DNA of 64,000 bases from Halodesulfovibrio aestuarii. GTDB taxonomy: Bacteria > Desulfobacterota > Desulfovibrionia > Desulfovibrionales > Desulfovibrionaceae. Below are positions 1 to 12,916 of the stretch, piece after piece (the first letter of the stretch is position 1; each line of letters opens with the position of its first letter). The stretch is taken from NCBI RefSeq assembly GCF_050571805.1, contig NZ_CP192219.1, one strand, 5' to 3'. The notes beneath the pieces are model-generated. The model was not told the origin of the DNA, searched no databases, and saw only the letters and a list, made by a program, of their open reading frames with translations. A program made the translations under genes and the position numbers.

Positions 1-2
1 GC

Positions 3-938
3 TTGGATGGCTGTGAAGGCAGAACTGTCATAGAAGCGACAATGCAACCTGATTTGCAACAGGCGGTAGATGATATTCTGGGCTCTCCTCTTCCAAAGAA
101 TGCCAGTCTTGTTCTTGAACTTCCGGATTCTGTGTATCTTGCTGTGAACCTTGTTCCGTTCCGTGATAGACAGGAAGCACGGAAAATGGTGCTGGTATTC
201 CATGATGTGAGTGAGCGTGAGCAGTTGGAGAGGGTTCGCCGTGATTTTGTGGCGAACGTTTCCCACGAGCTTAAGACACCGCTTACCAGTATAAAAGGAT
301 ATGCTGAGACACTTATAGATGCGCCGGATACTCCGCATTCTACAGCGGTGAAATTTTTAAATACGATTCTGCGCAATGCTGACCACATGACAAAAATGGT
401 AAATTCTTTACTTGTGCTTGCTCGCTCACAGCATCACAAAGACAGTAGTCAGCTTGCCGCCATTGATGGAGATGCCGTGGTCGAACAGACCGTGCGGGAT
501 ATGATGCCGGCAGCTCTTGAGAAGAATATTGTGCTTCAGTATAATGCTGAGAAAAAAGATGTTCGTGTTATTGCAGACTTAGATGGTCTTTCAGAAGTTC
601 TGCGTAACCTTATAGATAATGCCATCAAGTACAGTCCACGGGATTCAACCGTATCTGTTGGCTTGCATTTACGCGATGGGCTTGCATCCTTTAGTGTGCG
701 TGATGAAGGATCTGGTATTCCTGTGGAGAGTCAGAGTAGAATTTTTGAAAGATTCTACAGGCTTGAAAATGAAGAGTCTCCTGTCGTCAAGGATGGTAGT
801 GCCGGGCTGGGGCTTGCTATTTGTCGCAGGATTATTCGATCATACGGTGGTGATATTTGGGTGGAATCTCCTATTCATTCTGACACAAATACTGGCGCTG
901 CATTTATTTTTACGTTGAAGAAGGCTCTTCAAAGCTAA
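3..938 (+). CDS. PhoR-like sensor histidine kinase, 5' end missing
   Basis: Membrane-associated histidine kinase that autophosphorylates on a histidine and passes the phosphate to a response regulator. The reading frame is open to the window edge, so the true start and the transmembrane/sensor part lie outside. Visible residues (numbered from the first in-frame codon) run from the end of a PAS-like domain (about 1-72), through a HisKA domain with the H-box histidine at about 88 in the context SHELKTPLTSIKGY, to a HATPase domain with the N-box NLIDNAIKYS near 202-211, DEGSGIP near 234-240 and GLGLAI near 268-273. The H-box and PAS arrangement resemble PhoR of the phosphate regulon, but no pho genes are visible to confirm it. 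The gene is followed directly by a terminator. Certain as a kinase, only suggestive as PhoR. Confidence 0.9.
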   Translation: MDGCEGRTVIEATMQPDLQQAVDDILGSPLPKNASLVLELPDSVYLAVNLVPFRDRQEARKMVLVFHDVSEREQLERVRRDFVANVSHELKTPLTSIKGYAETLIDAPDTPHSTAVKFLNTILRNADHMTKMVNSLLVLARSQHHKDSSQLAAIDGDAVVEQTVRDMMPAALEKNIVLQYNAEKKDVRVIADLDGLSEVLRNLIDNAIKYSPRDSTVSVGLHLRDGLASFSVRDEGSGIPVESQSRIFERFYRLENEESPVVKDGSAGLGLAICRRIIRSYGGDIWVESPIHSDTNTGAAFIFTLKKALQS

Positions 939-969
939 CAGCCTATTATAGAATACAAAATCCGATCAG

Positions 970-1000
970 CGCCGAGTCAATATGACTTGGCGTTTTCTTT
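970..1000 (+). terminator. Intrinsic terminator of the sensor kinase gene
   Basis: A 9-bp stem CGCCGAGTC / GACTTGGCG (one G-T pair) with a 5-nt loop is followed by TTTTCTTT. It ends the kinase transcript. The roughly 330 bases from 1001 to 1335 hold no convincing gene and must contain the promoter of the transporter operon; I could not assign its elements. Confidence 0.8.
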
Positions 1001-1335
1001 AATAATAAAGGGAAAAAGCAAAAGTGTTGCCAGATGTGGATCAAGTGCATAAAAGAGGGCAGCGCAAACAAGTGGTGTCGTGCTCTTATTTTTGTAGGTG
1101 CGGGGCGGTTCTTTTGTAGGTAGTTACGTTCAGCTAGGTTGTTGGCATGTATATAGCTGAGCATACGAATTTCAATGTGCGTAATCGACTGGTTTTGCAA
1201 AATTGTTCATTTCGAGGTTGCGAGCGAAGCCACTTTCTGCTAGCCAAGATAGTTGTGGGTTATTGGGGAAAGCAAATGATTTCAGAATGTCATTTGCGCA
1301 TATTGCTTATCTGTCTTGCTAGAAGGAAGAACAAA

Positions 1336-2094
1336 ATGCTTAGAGCAACACGTGTGCTGATCGCAGCACTTGGTCTGGTTTTACTGTTCGGCACAGGAGC
1401 GTTTGCACAAAAAACATACGTTAATGGTATTGATGCAAACTACCCTCCTTTTGCTTATGTTGACAAAAATGGCGAACCTGCTGGCTTTGACGTAGATTCC
1501 TTGAACTGGATTGCTAAAAAGCTCGGTTTCAAGGTTGAGCATAAGCCAATGGAATGGTCAACGATCGTACAGAGCGTTCTCTCAAATAAAATTGATATGG
1601 TTTACTCCGGTATGACCATTACCCCTGAACGCGCCGCAAAGGTAAATTTTTCAGATCCTTACTACTCTGTTGCTAACGTCTACGCTGGTAAAAAAGGTTC
1701 CGGCCTTACTGTAGACAAAATACAGCACGATAAAGTACGTCTCGGTGTGCAGTCCGGCACCCCGCAGGTAGAATGGCTCAAAGAGCATATGGGCAAAGAG
1801 GGCTGGAACTTTACTTTGAAGTTTTACGACTCTGCTCCACTTGCATTTCAGGATGTCATGAACGGTCGCATTCAGGCTGTAGCAATGGATGCTGCACCTG
1901 TTAATGATGCAATTGGTCGTGGACTGCCATTGGCTGTAATTGACACTTTCGGTGAGCACGAAGATTTTGGTGTTGCTATCAATAAAGACAACGCTGAACT
2001 TCTTGAGCTCATCAACAAAGGTATCAAAATGCTGAAAGCTGACCCTTACTGGGAAGTTCTCAAAGAAAAGCATCTTAAAGGTGACAACCACTAA
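1336..2094 (+). CDS. Polar amino-acid ABC transporter, periplasmic binding protein
   Basis: Solute-binding protein of the SBP_bac_3 family (252 residues) that captures an amino acid in the periplasm and delivers it to the permeases encoded downstream. The ATG at 1336 is preferred over the open frame reaching back to 1147, because it has an AGAAGGAAGA ribosome site and begins a classical signal peptide: residues 1-24, hydrophobic core LIAALGLVLLFGTG, cleavage after AFA. The mature part begins with the family pattern in which a short strand is followed by YPPFAYVDKNGEPAGFDVD, and later shows SGMTITPERAAKVNFSDPY and GVQSGTPQ. The ligand cannot be read from the sequence; family members take glutamine, cystine, arginine or similar. 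First gene of a four-gene operon, separated from the rest by a terminator that should leave it more highly expressed than the membrane components. Confidence 0.93.
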   Translation: MLRATRVLIAALGLVLLFGTGAFAQKTYVNGIDANYPPFAYVDKNGEPAGFDVDSLNWIAKKLGFKVEHKPMEWSTIVQSVLSNKIDMVYSGMTITPERAAKVNFSDPYYSVANVYAGKKGSGLTVDKIQHDKVRLGVQSGTPQVEWLKEHMGKEGWNFTLKFYDSAPLAFQDVMNGRIQAVAMDAAPVNDAIGRGLPLAVIDTFGEHEDFGVAINKDNAELLELINKGIKMLKADPYWEVLKEKHLKGDNH

Positions 2095-2128
2095 TTGGCT
2101 TGTTGCCCAGTTATAAAGATACTATTTC

Positions 2129-2170
2129 AGCTGAGGGCGTGTTCCATTAAAACGCTCTCAGCTTTTTTAT
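2129..2170 (+). terminator. Internal terminator between binding protein and permease genes
   Basis: A 12-bp stem AGCTGAGGGCGT / ACGCTCTCAGCT with one G-T pair and an 11-nt loop is followed by TTTTTT. It lies inside the transport operon, 35 nt after the binding-protein stop. Partial read-through would give the usual excess of binding protein over permease and ATPase. Confidence 0.82.
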
Positions 2171-2230
2171 TGAGTGCCGCAAGGCACAACTAAGGAGGAA
2201 GGACAAACGGAAAGGTTTGTCCGATATTCT

Positions 2231-2899
2231 ATGCTAGAACAGTTAGCAGTAATATTAGACGCGCTACCATATATTTTGCAAGGCGCGCTCGTGACGTTAG
2301 TAATCGTCGGCGGGGCTATGAGCCTCGGACTCGTCATGGGCATTCCTATGGCAGTCGGCTTGGTCTATGGGCCACGATTAGTTCGCTTTATTCTGGGCTT
2401 TTACGTCTGGTTTTTCCGTGGGGTGCCGATTCTGACGCTTATGTTCCTTTTCTATTTCGGCATCTTTGATTTACTGGGGCTTAATTTATCTGCTCTCGCC
2501 GCCACGTCCATTGTGTTGGGGATGACAAGTGCTGCGTACCAGTCTCAGATTTTCAGGGGCTCTATCGAAGCCTTACCTCAGGGACAGCTGAAAGCTTCCC
2601 GCGCGTTGGGTATGTCTGATATGCAAGGTGTTTGTTCTATCATTTTGCCACAGGCACTGCGTTTGTCTATTCCCGGATGGTCCAACGAATTTTCTATTAT
2701 TCTTAAAGACTCTGCATTGGCTTATGTTGTAGGTGCTATGGATATGTTTACACGCACACACTTTGTTGCGTCACGAACCTATGAGCATCTGACTTTGTTT
2801 ATAACAGCTGGTGCAATTTACTTTATCATTACTATGGTGGGCGTAAGATTGCTGCTCGCTCTTGAAAAGAAAGTCCGTATTCCGGGCTATACCACGTAA
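2231..2899 (+). CDS. Polar amino-acid ABC transporter, permease 1
   Basis: Inner-membrane subunit of the HisM/GlnP type (222 residues from the ATG at 2231) with several hydrophobic segments and the EAA loop that docks the ATPase, visible as EALPQGQLKASRALGMSDMQ around residues 115-135. An in-frame GTG at 2174 would add 19 residues, and a strong AAGGAGG lies at 2192, but it is too far from 2231 and no start codon sits at the right distance; I chose 2231 because it gives the family's usual length and N-terminus. Pairs with the second permease at 3681. The start is the least certain part. Confidence 0.9.
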   Translation: MLEQLAVILDALPYILQGALVTLVIVGGAMSLGLVMGIPMAVGLVYGPRLVRFILGFYVWFFRGVPILTLMFLFYFGIFDLLGLNLSALAATSIVLGMTSAAYQSQIFRGSIEALPQGQLKASRALGMSDMQGVCSIILPQALRLSIPGWSNEFSIILKDSALAYVVGAMDMFTRTHFVASRTYEHLTLFITAGAIYFIITMVGVRLLLALEKKVRIPGYTT

Positions 2900-2910
2900 G
2901 GGATATACAC

Positions 2911-3681
2911 ATGCCAAGTGAGAACAACACCCCGATTCTGCAGATGCAAAACATCTGTAAGAACCTTAGCGGGAAAGAAATTTTACGATCTGTTTCTCTC
3001 GATATTAAACGGGGAGAGCTTAAAGTACTCATCGGGCCTTCCGGTGCGGGTAAGTCCACCTTTCTGCAGTGTATTAACTATCTGCTTATACCGGAACACG
3101 GACAGATTGTCCTTGAAGGTAATGTTGTTGATACGGACAGTAAAAAAGAACTGTACGGTTATCGACAACAGGTCGGTATGATCTTTCAAGACTTCAATCT
3201 ATTTGATCATCTTACAGCATTGGATAATGTCGCGATTGCTCTACGCAAAGTAAAGGGCATGAGCAAAAAGCAGGCACGTGACATCGCGAAGAAAGAGTTA
3301 GACCGTGTTGGCCTTTCTGACAAAGGCGATTTGTACCCTGCAGAGCTTTCTGGTGGCCAGAAGCAGCGTGTTGCTATTGCTCGTGCGCTTGCCATGGAGC
3401 CCAAAGTCCTTTTACTGGACGAGCCGACTTCTGCGCTTGACCCGGAATTGGTCGGCGAAGTTCTTTCTGTTATCCGTGATCTTGCAAAGGAAGGGCTTAC
3501 TATGATTATGGCAACCCACCAGATGGACTTTGCACGCGCACTTGCAGATGAAATTGTATTTATGCAGCAGGGTGAGATTATCGAACACGGTTCTCCTGCA
3601 GAGCTCCTTAAAGAAGGTTCCGGCACTCGTACCGCAGACTTCTGCAACAAGTTGTCTGATATGTGTGAGGAGCTTGACTAG
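2911..3681 (+). CDS. Polar amino-acid ABC transporter, ATP-binding subunit
   Basis: Cytoplasmic ATPase (256 residues) of the GlnQ/HisP family that powers the importer. Walker A GPSGAGKST is at residues 42-50, the Q-loop at IFQDFNLF (91-98), the signature LSGGQ at 146-150, Walker B LLLDEPTSALDPE from 167, and the switch histidine in MATHQMDFA near 200. It starts 11 nt after the first permease and its stop codon overlaps the GTG start of the second permease by one base, so the three genes are translationally coupled. Confidence 0.95.
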   Translation: MPSENNTPILQMQNICKNLSGKEILRSVSLDIKRGELKVLIGPSGAGKSTFLQCINYLLIPEHGQIVLEGNVVDTDSKKELYGYRQQVGMIFQDFNLFDHLTALDNVAIALRKVKGMSKKQARDIAKKELDRVGLSDKGDLYPAELSGGQKQRVAIARALAMEPKVLLLDEPTSALDPELVGEVLSVIRDLAKEGLTMIMATHQMDFARALADEIVFMQQGEIIEHGSPAELLKEGSGTRTADFCNKLSDMCEELD

Positions 3682-4349
3682 TGGATCCATTTTATACTGA
3701 ACAACTGCTCCCTGCCGTAAACAGGGGGCTGCTAATGAGTGTAGTACTCATTATTCCCTCCGCTATTATGGGGCAATTGCTAGGCATAGCTGTTGGTTGT
3801 TGCCGCGTATTCGGTAACAGGCTTGTGCAAAAGCTGATGGACTTCTACACATCGCTTTTCCGTGGTGTACCGCTTATGGTACAGCTTTTTATTTTATATT
3901 ACGGGCTGCCTAAAATCGGTATCTACTTGGAACCGGCCGAAGCAGCTATTCTTGGGTTTACTCTCTGTAGCGGAGCATACAATTCAGAATATGTGCGTGG
4001 TGCTTTGCTTTCTATCCGCGAAGGCCAGCTTAAAGCAGCAGCCGCATTAGGGATGAGTAAATTCCAGACCGTGCTTTGGATTGTCGTACCACAAGCGTTC
4101 CGTCGGGCATTGCCGGGCTGCGGTAACGAAGTGATCTATCTAATTAAATATTCCTCTCTTGCCTATATTATTACATGCATCGAATTGACTGGCGAGGCGC
4201 GCGGTATTGCAGCGCAGACCTTCCGCTTTACGGAAGCCTTTATGGTTGTGGGAGCATATTACTTGTTCCTCGTGACTATCGCAGGCTGGCTTCTCAAAAA
4301 GTTTGAGCAGCGCCTCCATATTCCGGGGTTTGGTGTTCTTAAGGGATAG
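3681..4349 (+). CDS. Polar amino-acid ABC transporter, permease 2
   Basis: Second HisM/GlnP-type inner-membrane permease (222 residues), related to the first. The EAA loop reads REGQLKAAAALGMSKFQTV around 112-130. The start is a GTG whose first base is the last base of the ATPase stop codon, the typical arrangement for coupled ABC genes. The carboxy end matches permease 1 in pattern (HIPGFG against RIPGYT). Substrate unknown. A strong terminator follows. Confidence 0.93.
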   Translation: MDPFYTEQLLPAVNRGLLMSVVLIIPSAIMGQLLGIAVGCCRVFGNRLVQKLMDFYTSLFRGVPLMVQLFILYYGLPKIGIYLEPAEAAILGFTLCSGAYNSEYVRGALLSIREGQLKAAAALGMSKFQTVLWIVVPQAFRRALPGCGNEVIYLIKYSSLAYIITCIELTGEARGIAAQTFRFTEAFMVVGAYYLFLVTIAGWLLKKFEQRLHIPGFGVLKG

Positions 4350-4371
4350 TTCGGACTTGTTATATACAATG

Positions 4372-4406
4372 AAAGAGTGAACCGCTTTGGTTCACTCTTT
4401 TTTTTA
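4372..4406 (+). terminator. Terminator of the amino-acid transporter operon
   Basis: A perfect 12-bp stem AAAGAGTGAACC / GGTTCACTCTTT with a 5-nt loop is followed by a run of T. It insulates the transporter from the rRNA operon promoters downstream. Confidence 0.9.
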
Positions 4407-4589
4407 GGTCTTCTGTGGGAATCCGACCTTCCCTGCGGAAGGGACGCCCTATCGACTGTGAGTAAGGAAAGATTTGATTATCGAAAAGAGTGAGTCTGGT
4501 GGCAAAAATCGTTCTGTCCCAACGGTTGAGAAGGAAGTGGGATAACAATCTTTAGACGTAAGCAAAAAAGAATACAGAAAATTTAAAAA

Positions 4590-4866
4590 AGCTGTTGACG
4601 ACGGGGGGCAAAAGCCATAGAACCTCCTTCCTCGCTACGGAGAAGCAGTTCTTAAAGCGAGGAAAGTTCATTTCACAATCGGTAGTTACCTGACTCAAAA
4701 GGCTCTCGAAAGTTTTTTTAAAAAAACTTCAAAAAAGAGTTTGACAGCGGATGGCGGAAGGAATAGACACTCCTCCACGCCGCGAGACAAGGGTTTGTCA
4801 GGCAACGGAAGAAATTAAATTTCAGAAAGTTGTTGACAGCTTAGCGGCAGGGTGGCATAAACGCCA
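4590..4866 (+). promoter_or_regulatory. Tandem rRNA operon promoters
   Basis: Three -35-like hexamers occur in a row upstream of 16S: TTGACG at 4595 with CATAGA 15 nt later, TTGACA at 4741 with AATAGA 15 nt later, and TTGACA at 4833 with CATAAA 17 nt later. Each is preceded by an A/T-rich tract, as in UP elements of rrn promoters. The third is the best match and nearest the gene. Between 4407 and 4590 I see nothing else definable. Confidence 0.6.
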
Positions 4867-4908
4867 ACTCGACGCAAGGCTAACTGGCCGAGCGGAGCTT
4901 TTAGAAAG

Positions 4909-4938
4909 CTCTTTGACAATTAAATAGCGAATCGGATT
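4909..4938 (+). other. 16S processing stem, 5' strand, with boxA-like sequence
   Basis: The 30 nt here, beginning CTCTTTGACAATTAAATAGC, are almost exactly complementary to 6553-6581 after the 16S gene, with only two extra bases on this side. The long helix enclosing 16S is the expected RNase III processing site. The first bases also resemble the boxA antitermination signal. Confidence 0.75.
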
Positions 4939-5001
4939 GATTTAGAGATCAGCTAGCGTTGTTCGTTACTAAGGTAACGGGCAATTCAATACAGAATTAT
5001 T

Positions 5002-6543
<1,542 letters not shown>

Positions 6544-6552
6544 AAAGAAAAA

Positions 6553-6581
6553 AATCCGATTCGCTATTTAATTGCAAAGAG
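6553..6581 (+). other. 16S processing stem, 3' strand
   Basis: Complement of 4909-4938; together they form the helix that brackets pre-16S RNA. Confidence 0.75.
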
Positions 6582-6631
6582 TTTTGCGTTGATCAGCTTT
6601 TGATCACCTGCTCTTTACATATGTAGGCAAC

Positions 6632-6708
<77 letters not shown>

Positions 6709-6725
6709 CCTTACACTACCCAAGT

Positions 6726-6801
6726 GGGGGCGTAGCTCAGCTGGGAGAGCACCTGCCTTGCACGCAGGGGGTCAACGGTTCAATCCCGTTCGCCTCCACC
6801 A
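6726..6801 (+). tRNA. tRNA-Ala (TGC)
   Basis: 76-nt tRNA 17 nt after tRNA-Ile. The acceptor GGGGGCG pairs with CGCCTCC (one G-T), the anticodon loop CTTGCAC carries TGC, GTTCAATCC marks the T arm and CCA is encoded. The Ile-Ala pair is the usual content of this spacer. Confidence 0.97.
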
Positions 6802-6820
6802 TTTGGTGGAAACAGTATAT

Positions 6821-6834
6821 GTTCTTTAACAAGT
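6821..6834 (+). promoter_or_regulatory. boxA-like antitermination site before 23S
   Basis: GTTCTTTAACAAGT matches the bacterial rrn boxA core (TGCTCTTTAACA) in the spacer between tRNA-Ala and 23S. NusB/S10-type antitermination is inferred from this match. Confidence 0.55.
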
Positions 6835-6927
6835 AAATTTTTGGTAGTCGTCATTACTCAAAAGTGAGTAGTGGTTGCAATCCAAGTATTAACTTGGCTG
6901 AAACCTCAGGGTTTCTGCTCTTTTACA

Positions 6928-6950
6928 ATCGATAGGGACGGAAAAGAATG
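6928..6950 (+). other. 23S processing stem, 5' strand
   Basis: ATCGATAGGGACGGAAAAGAATG is complementary, with a few mismatches, to 9907-9929 after 23S. The two strands, extended by GTAGAAAAATAAG against CTTATTTTTCTAC, enclose 23S and define its mature ends. Confidence 0.65.
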
Positions 6951-6960
6951 TCCGTAGAAA

Positions 6961-9892
<2,932 letters not shown>

Positions 9893-9906
9893 TTTCTACA
9901 CTAAAT

Positions 9907-9929
9907 CATTCTTTTCCTCCCTATTAGAT
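9907..9929 (+). other. 23S processing stem, 3' strand
   Basis: Partner of 6928-6950 in the helix that brackets pre-23S RNA. Confidence 0.6.
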
Positions 9930-10014
9930 TAATATTTCAGGGTTCGTCCTTTGACGTGGCAGCAAGGTAAATATTGCTCGCCTTTCCAAAGAACAGACTA
10001 ACCCGCCATATTTT

Positions 10015-10130
10015 TCTTGGTGGCCATGGAGGTTGGGGTACACCCGATCCCATTCCGAACTCGGAAGTTAAGCCAACCATCGCCGATGATACTGCAGGGG
10101 AGCCTGTGGGAAAGTAGGTCGCTGCCAAGA
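10015..10130 (+). rRNA. rrf: 5S ribosomal RNA
   Basis: About 116 nt. TCTTGGTGGC at the 5' end pairs with GCTGCCAAGA at the 3' end, and the interior contains the conserved CCCATTCCGAACTCGGAAGTTAAG core. It completes the operon. Confidence 0.93.
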
Positions 10131-10138
10131 TTTATTTT

Positions 10139-10174
10139 AAGACCGCGTTTCAAATGAAACGCGGTCTTTTTTTT
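10139..10174 (+). terminator. rRNA operon terminator
   Basis: A perfect 13-bp stem AAGACCGCGTTTC / GAAACGCGGTCTT with the tetraloop AAAT is followed by a T tract. From 10175 to 10387 I see only the A/T-rich promoter region of the next gene. Confidence 0.93.
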
Positions 10175-10387
10175 GGTCGAAAGGCAGCTATGTAGCGCTT
10201 TCTCTTTTCTTTAGCGATAAGCGTTAAATCGAAGTTGAAGGATACCCTTTCTTCTCAAAGAAAGTGCATGAGGATTTGTAGGTCAATTCTTAAGCTGATT
10301 GTAACCGGTGCAATTTTTCTCGCTAATTGACTTTTTATTATGTGCCCGCTATTTTTAATAATAAATTATCAAAGAGAGGAGATTCCA

Positions 10388-11071
10388 TTGCCTCAAGAAT
10401 GTAGGTCGCAAAAAACTGTTGAGCGATACATACCGTTAGTAAAATTTCTGGGAGTTTTTCTTGGAAATAAATGCGAAGTTGTTCTCCATGACGCCGTAAT
10501 AAAAGAAAAATCTGTTTTGGCTATTGCTAATGGGCATATTTCTGGAAGGACTGTCGGTGCTCCGTTAACTGACTTGGCTTTGCAATTTGTAGTAACAGAA
10601 AAATACAAAGAATCAGACTGGGTTATGGGCTATAAAACACAGTCTAGTACTGGTGTTCCGTTACATTCTGCAACTTTTTTTATTCGTGAAGACGACGGTT
10701 CGCTAGCTGGTATGCTCTGCTTGAATTTTGAGGTGTCTGATATTTTACAAGCCAAGGAATTGTTGGCAAAATTTATTGATGCAGTCGGATTTTGCGACAC
10801 TTCCCACCTTCATTCTGATGAGAATGAAATGACAAACTCGAATGTTGAAACTTTTACGGATAACATTGAAGAGCTTACTGAAGGCATTATCCGTAGTGTT
10901 GTGCAGCATTCTTCGGTAGCTCCAGAACGCATGACTACTGCAGAAAAAATGGAAATTATGCGGACATTACAGGATCGTGGAGTCTTTTTGCTTAAAGGCT
11001 CTGTAGCTCTTGTTGCTGAAGTGCTGGCAGCATCCGAAGCAACAATTTATCGATACTTAAATAAATTATAA
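10388..11071 (+). CDS. YheO-type transcriptional regulator (PAS_6 + HTH_22)
   Basis: Putative DNA-binding regulator, 227 residues. The N-terminal two thirds has the YheO-like PAS pattern (LGVFLGNKCEVVLHD, then GRTVGAPLTDLAL, then GMLCLNFEVSD). The C-terminal 60 residues, beginning around TAEKMEIMRTLQDRGVF, form the helix-turn-helix with ASEATIYRYLNKL at the end. I chose the TTG at 10388, which has an AGAGAGGAG ribosome site seven bases away, over the longer frame from 10340. It precedes, in the same direction, the ridA-symporter-desulfidase genes, and regulators of this family commonly sit next to amino-acid catabolic genes, so it probably controls them in response to an amino acid or an enamine product. 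The ligand is unknown. Confidence 0.85.
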   Translation: MPQECRSQKTVERYIPLVKFLGVFLGNKCEVVLHDAVIKEKSVLAIANGHISGRTVGAPLTDLALQFVVTEKYKESDWVMGYKTQSSTGVPLHSATFFIREDDGSLAGMLCLNFEVSDILQAKELLAKFIDAVGFCDTSHLHSDENEMTNSNVETFTDNIEELTEGIIRSVVQHSSVAPERMTTAEKMEIMRTLQDRGVFLLKGSVALVAEVLAASEATIYRYLNKL

Positions 11072-11106
11072 GTGCAATAAAATTTTTTAAAGTTAATAAA
11101 AAAAAA

Positions 11107-11170
11107 TTGACTTAATAAAAGTTTCTCAATAAAAATGAGTCATGGCAATCGTGCTATGACTCATTTTTTA
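11107..11170 (+). promoter_or_regulatory. Promoter with overlapping inverted repeat before ridA
   Basis: TTGACT at 11107 and TAAAAA at 11130 are separated by 17 nt. A large dyad, AAATGAGTCAT-G-GC / GC-T-ATGACTCATTT (arms near 11132-11146 and 11152-11166), covers the -10 and start region and is followed by TTTATTTTTT. It could be the operator of the YheO-type regulator, a terminator for read-through from the regulator gene, or both. Confidence 0.6.
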
Positions 11171-11188
11171 TTTTTTAAGGAGAACGTT

Positions 11189-11563
11189 ATGTACAAGGCA
11201 ATTAACAGTAAACAAGTTCCAGAAGCAGTAGGCCCTTATTCCCATGGTGCTGAATTCGGTAATCTGGTGATTACTTCTGGACAACTTCCTATTGATGCTG
11301 CAACCGGCGAAATACCTGCGACTGCTGCTGAGCAGGCTCGTGTTTCATTGGAAAATGTGAAGAAGACTTTGGAAGAGGCTGGTTCATCTATGAAGAATGT
11401 TATGAAAACAACAGTTTTTGTAAGTGATCTTAATAACTTCGCTGCGATTAACGAAGTGTATGCATCATTTTTCTCAGCACCATTTCCGGCACGCAGTTGT
11501 GTTGAAGTAGCACGTCTTCCAAAAGATGTGTTTGTTGAAATTGAAGCTTTGGCTTTGAAATAA
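11189..11563 (+). CDS. ridA: RidA family enamine/imine deaminase
   Basis: Small cytosolic protein (124 residues, the normal RidA length) that hydrolyses reactive 2-aminoacrylate and related imines made by amino-acid lyases, giving 2-oxo acids and ammonia. The N-terminus AINSKQVPEAVGPYSHG, the central SGQLPIDAATGEIP and the C-terminal RSCVEVARLPKDVFVEIE with the substrate-binding arginine and glutamate are all present. The ATG at 11189 has AAGGAG nine bases upstream; the longer frame from 11135 would run through the promoter dyad. Its place ahead of a transporter and a desulfidase/deaminase fits removal of aminoacrylate released by the last gene of the set. Confidence 0.95.
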   Translation: MYKAINSKQVPEAVGPYSHGAEFGNLVITSGQLPIDAATGEIPATAAEQARVSLENVKKTLEEAGSSMKNVMKTTVFVSDLNNFAAINEVYASFFSAPFPARSCVEVARLPKDVFVEIEALALK

Positions 11564-11701
11564 TCAGAGCCTACTTGTAGCTAGCGTTTTCTACGCTGTT
11601 GTTAACGGGCAAAGCACTGCTGTTGAACATCGCTGTCTATGTTCTGCTGATGACCTGTATAAAATTGATCCCCCATTGATCACATGCAAGAAGGAGTAGG
11701 T

Positions 11702-12877
11702 ATGTCATTCTTTAAGCGATTTGGAGAGTTCGGTCTTATTTTACAGTTATTGATAGGTATTGCTGTTGGTGTTGTTGTCGGTCTTACTGCCGGTAATGGC
11801 GTGATGCAAGTTGTGGTTAGTGCAAAATATGTACTTGGTCAGTTTATCTTTTACACAGTTCCGCTTGTTATTATTGCTTTTATTGCTCCTGCGATCGTTC
11901 GTCTTGGTCAAAACGCAAGTTCGATGTTGTTTGCTGGTGTGAGTTTTGCGTATTTATCTGCTGCTGGTGCTGCAACAATGGCCGCAGTTGCTGGCTATCT
12001 GATCATTCCGCACCTTTCTATTGCGACAGAAATTCATGCATTGCACGAATTGCCTGAAGCCCTTTTCCAGTTAAATATTCCGCCAGTTATGTCTGTTATG
12101 ACAGCGCTGATTACTGCGTTGTTGTTCGGTCTTGCCACTGTTTGGTCTAAAGCTGAAACTTTCGAACGTATTTTCAGTGACTTCGAAAAAATTATGATGT
12201 TCGTTGTTACCCGCGTTGTTATTCCAGTTCTTCCGTTCTTTATTGCAACTACCTTTGCAGGGCTTGCATACGAAGGCACATTGACCGAACAGCTTCCTGT
12301 ATTCTTAAAAGTTGTTTTGATTGTTATCCTCGGTCAATTAATCTGGCTGACAGTACTTTACACCATTGCGGGTATTATTTCTAAGCGTAATCCGCTGGAA
12401 GTTCTTCGTCATTACTCACCAGCATATCTTACTGCTGTTGGTACTATGTCCAGTGCTGCAACTCTTCCTGTATCTTTGAAGTGTGCTTCCAAATCTAAAG
12501 TACTATCAGAGAACGTTGTAGAGTTTATGATTCCGCTCGGCGCCACTGTTCATCTGTGTGGCTCTGTGCTCACAGAGACCTTTTTTGCAATGACTATTTC
12601 CATGATGCTTTATGGTGCCTTGCCACCTGTTGGTACAATGGCATTGTTTATTCTTCTGTTTGGTATTTTTGCAGTTGGTGCTCCTGGCGTTCCGGGTGGT
12701 ACCGTAATGGCTTCTCTCGGTATTGTTGTTGGTGTTCTTCATTTTGATCCGGCAGGTGTGGCATTGCTTCTCGCTATTTTTGCATTGCAGGATAGCTTTG
12801 GTACCGCATGTAACGTAACAGGCGACGGTGCACTTGCGCTGATGCTTGAAGGTATTTTCAATAACAATAAAAAGTAA
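11702..12877 (+). CDS. SDF-family amino-acid/dicarboxylate:cation symporter
   Basis: Integral membrane symporter of the DAACS (SDF) family, 391 residues, hydrophobic throughout. The serine-rich re-entrant loop is seen as TMSSAATLPVSL near residue 250, and the second loop as FGTACNVTGDGALALML near the end. The usual NMDG motif of HP-adjacent helix 7, which includes a cation-site residue, is replaced by VHLCGS, so substrate and coupling may differ from glutamate carriers. The start at 11702 is preferred because AAGGAG lies five bases before it; the frame from 11684 would place that site inside the gene. Context suggests import of the amino acid degraded by the next gene (cysteine, serine or threonine; inference). 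Confidence 0.88.
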   Translation: MSFFKRFGEFGLILQLLIGIAVGVVVGLTAGNGVMQVVVSAKYVLGQFIFYTVPLVIIAFIAPAIVRLGQNASSMLFAGVSFAYLSAAGAATMAAVAGYLIIPHLSIATEIHALHELPEALFQLNIPPVMSVMTALITALLFGLATVWSKAETFERIFSDFEKIMMFVVTRVVIPVLPFFIATTFAGLAYEGTLTEQLPVFLKVVLIVILGQLIWLTVLYTIAGIISKRNPLEVLRHYSPAYLTAVGTMSSAATLPVSLKCASKSKVLSENVVEFMIPLGATVHLCGSVLTETFFAMTISMMLYGALPPVGTMALFILLFGIFAVGAPGVPGGTVMASLGIVVGVLHFDPAGVALLLAIFALQDSFGTACNVTGDGALALMLEGIFNNNKK

Positions 12878-12916
12878 TGAGTTGCTGCGCATTGCGCGGC
12901 AGAGAGACATAATGTC

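Noticed and set aside
946..1200. An 84-codon minus-strand frame after the sensor kinase
   Set aside because: It begins and ends within terminator and promoter sequence and has no ribosome site or protein-like pattern.
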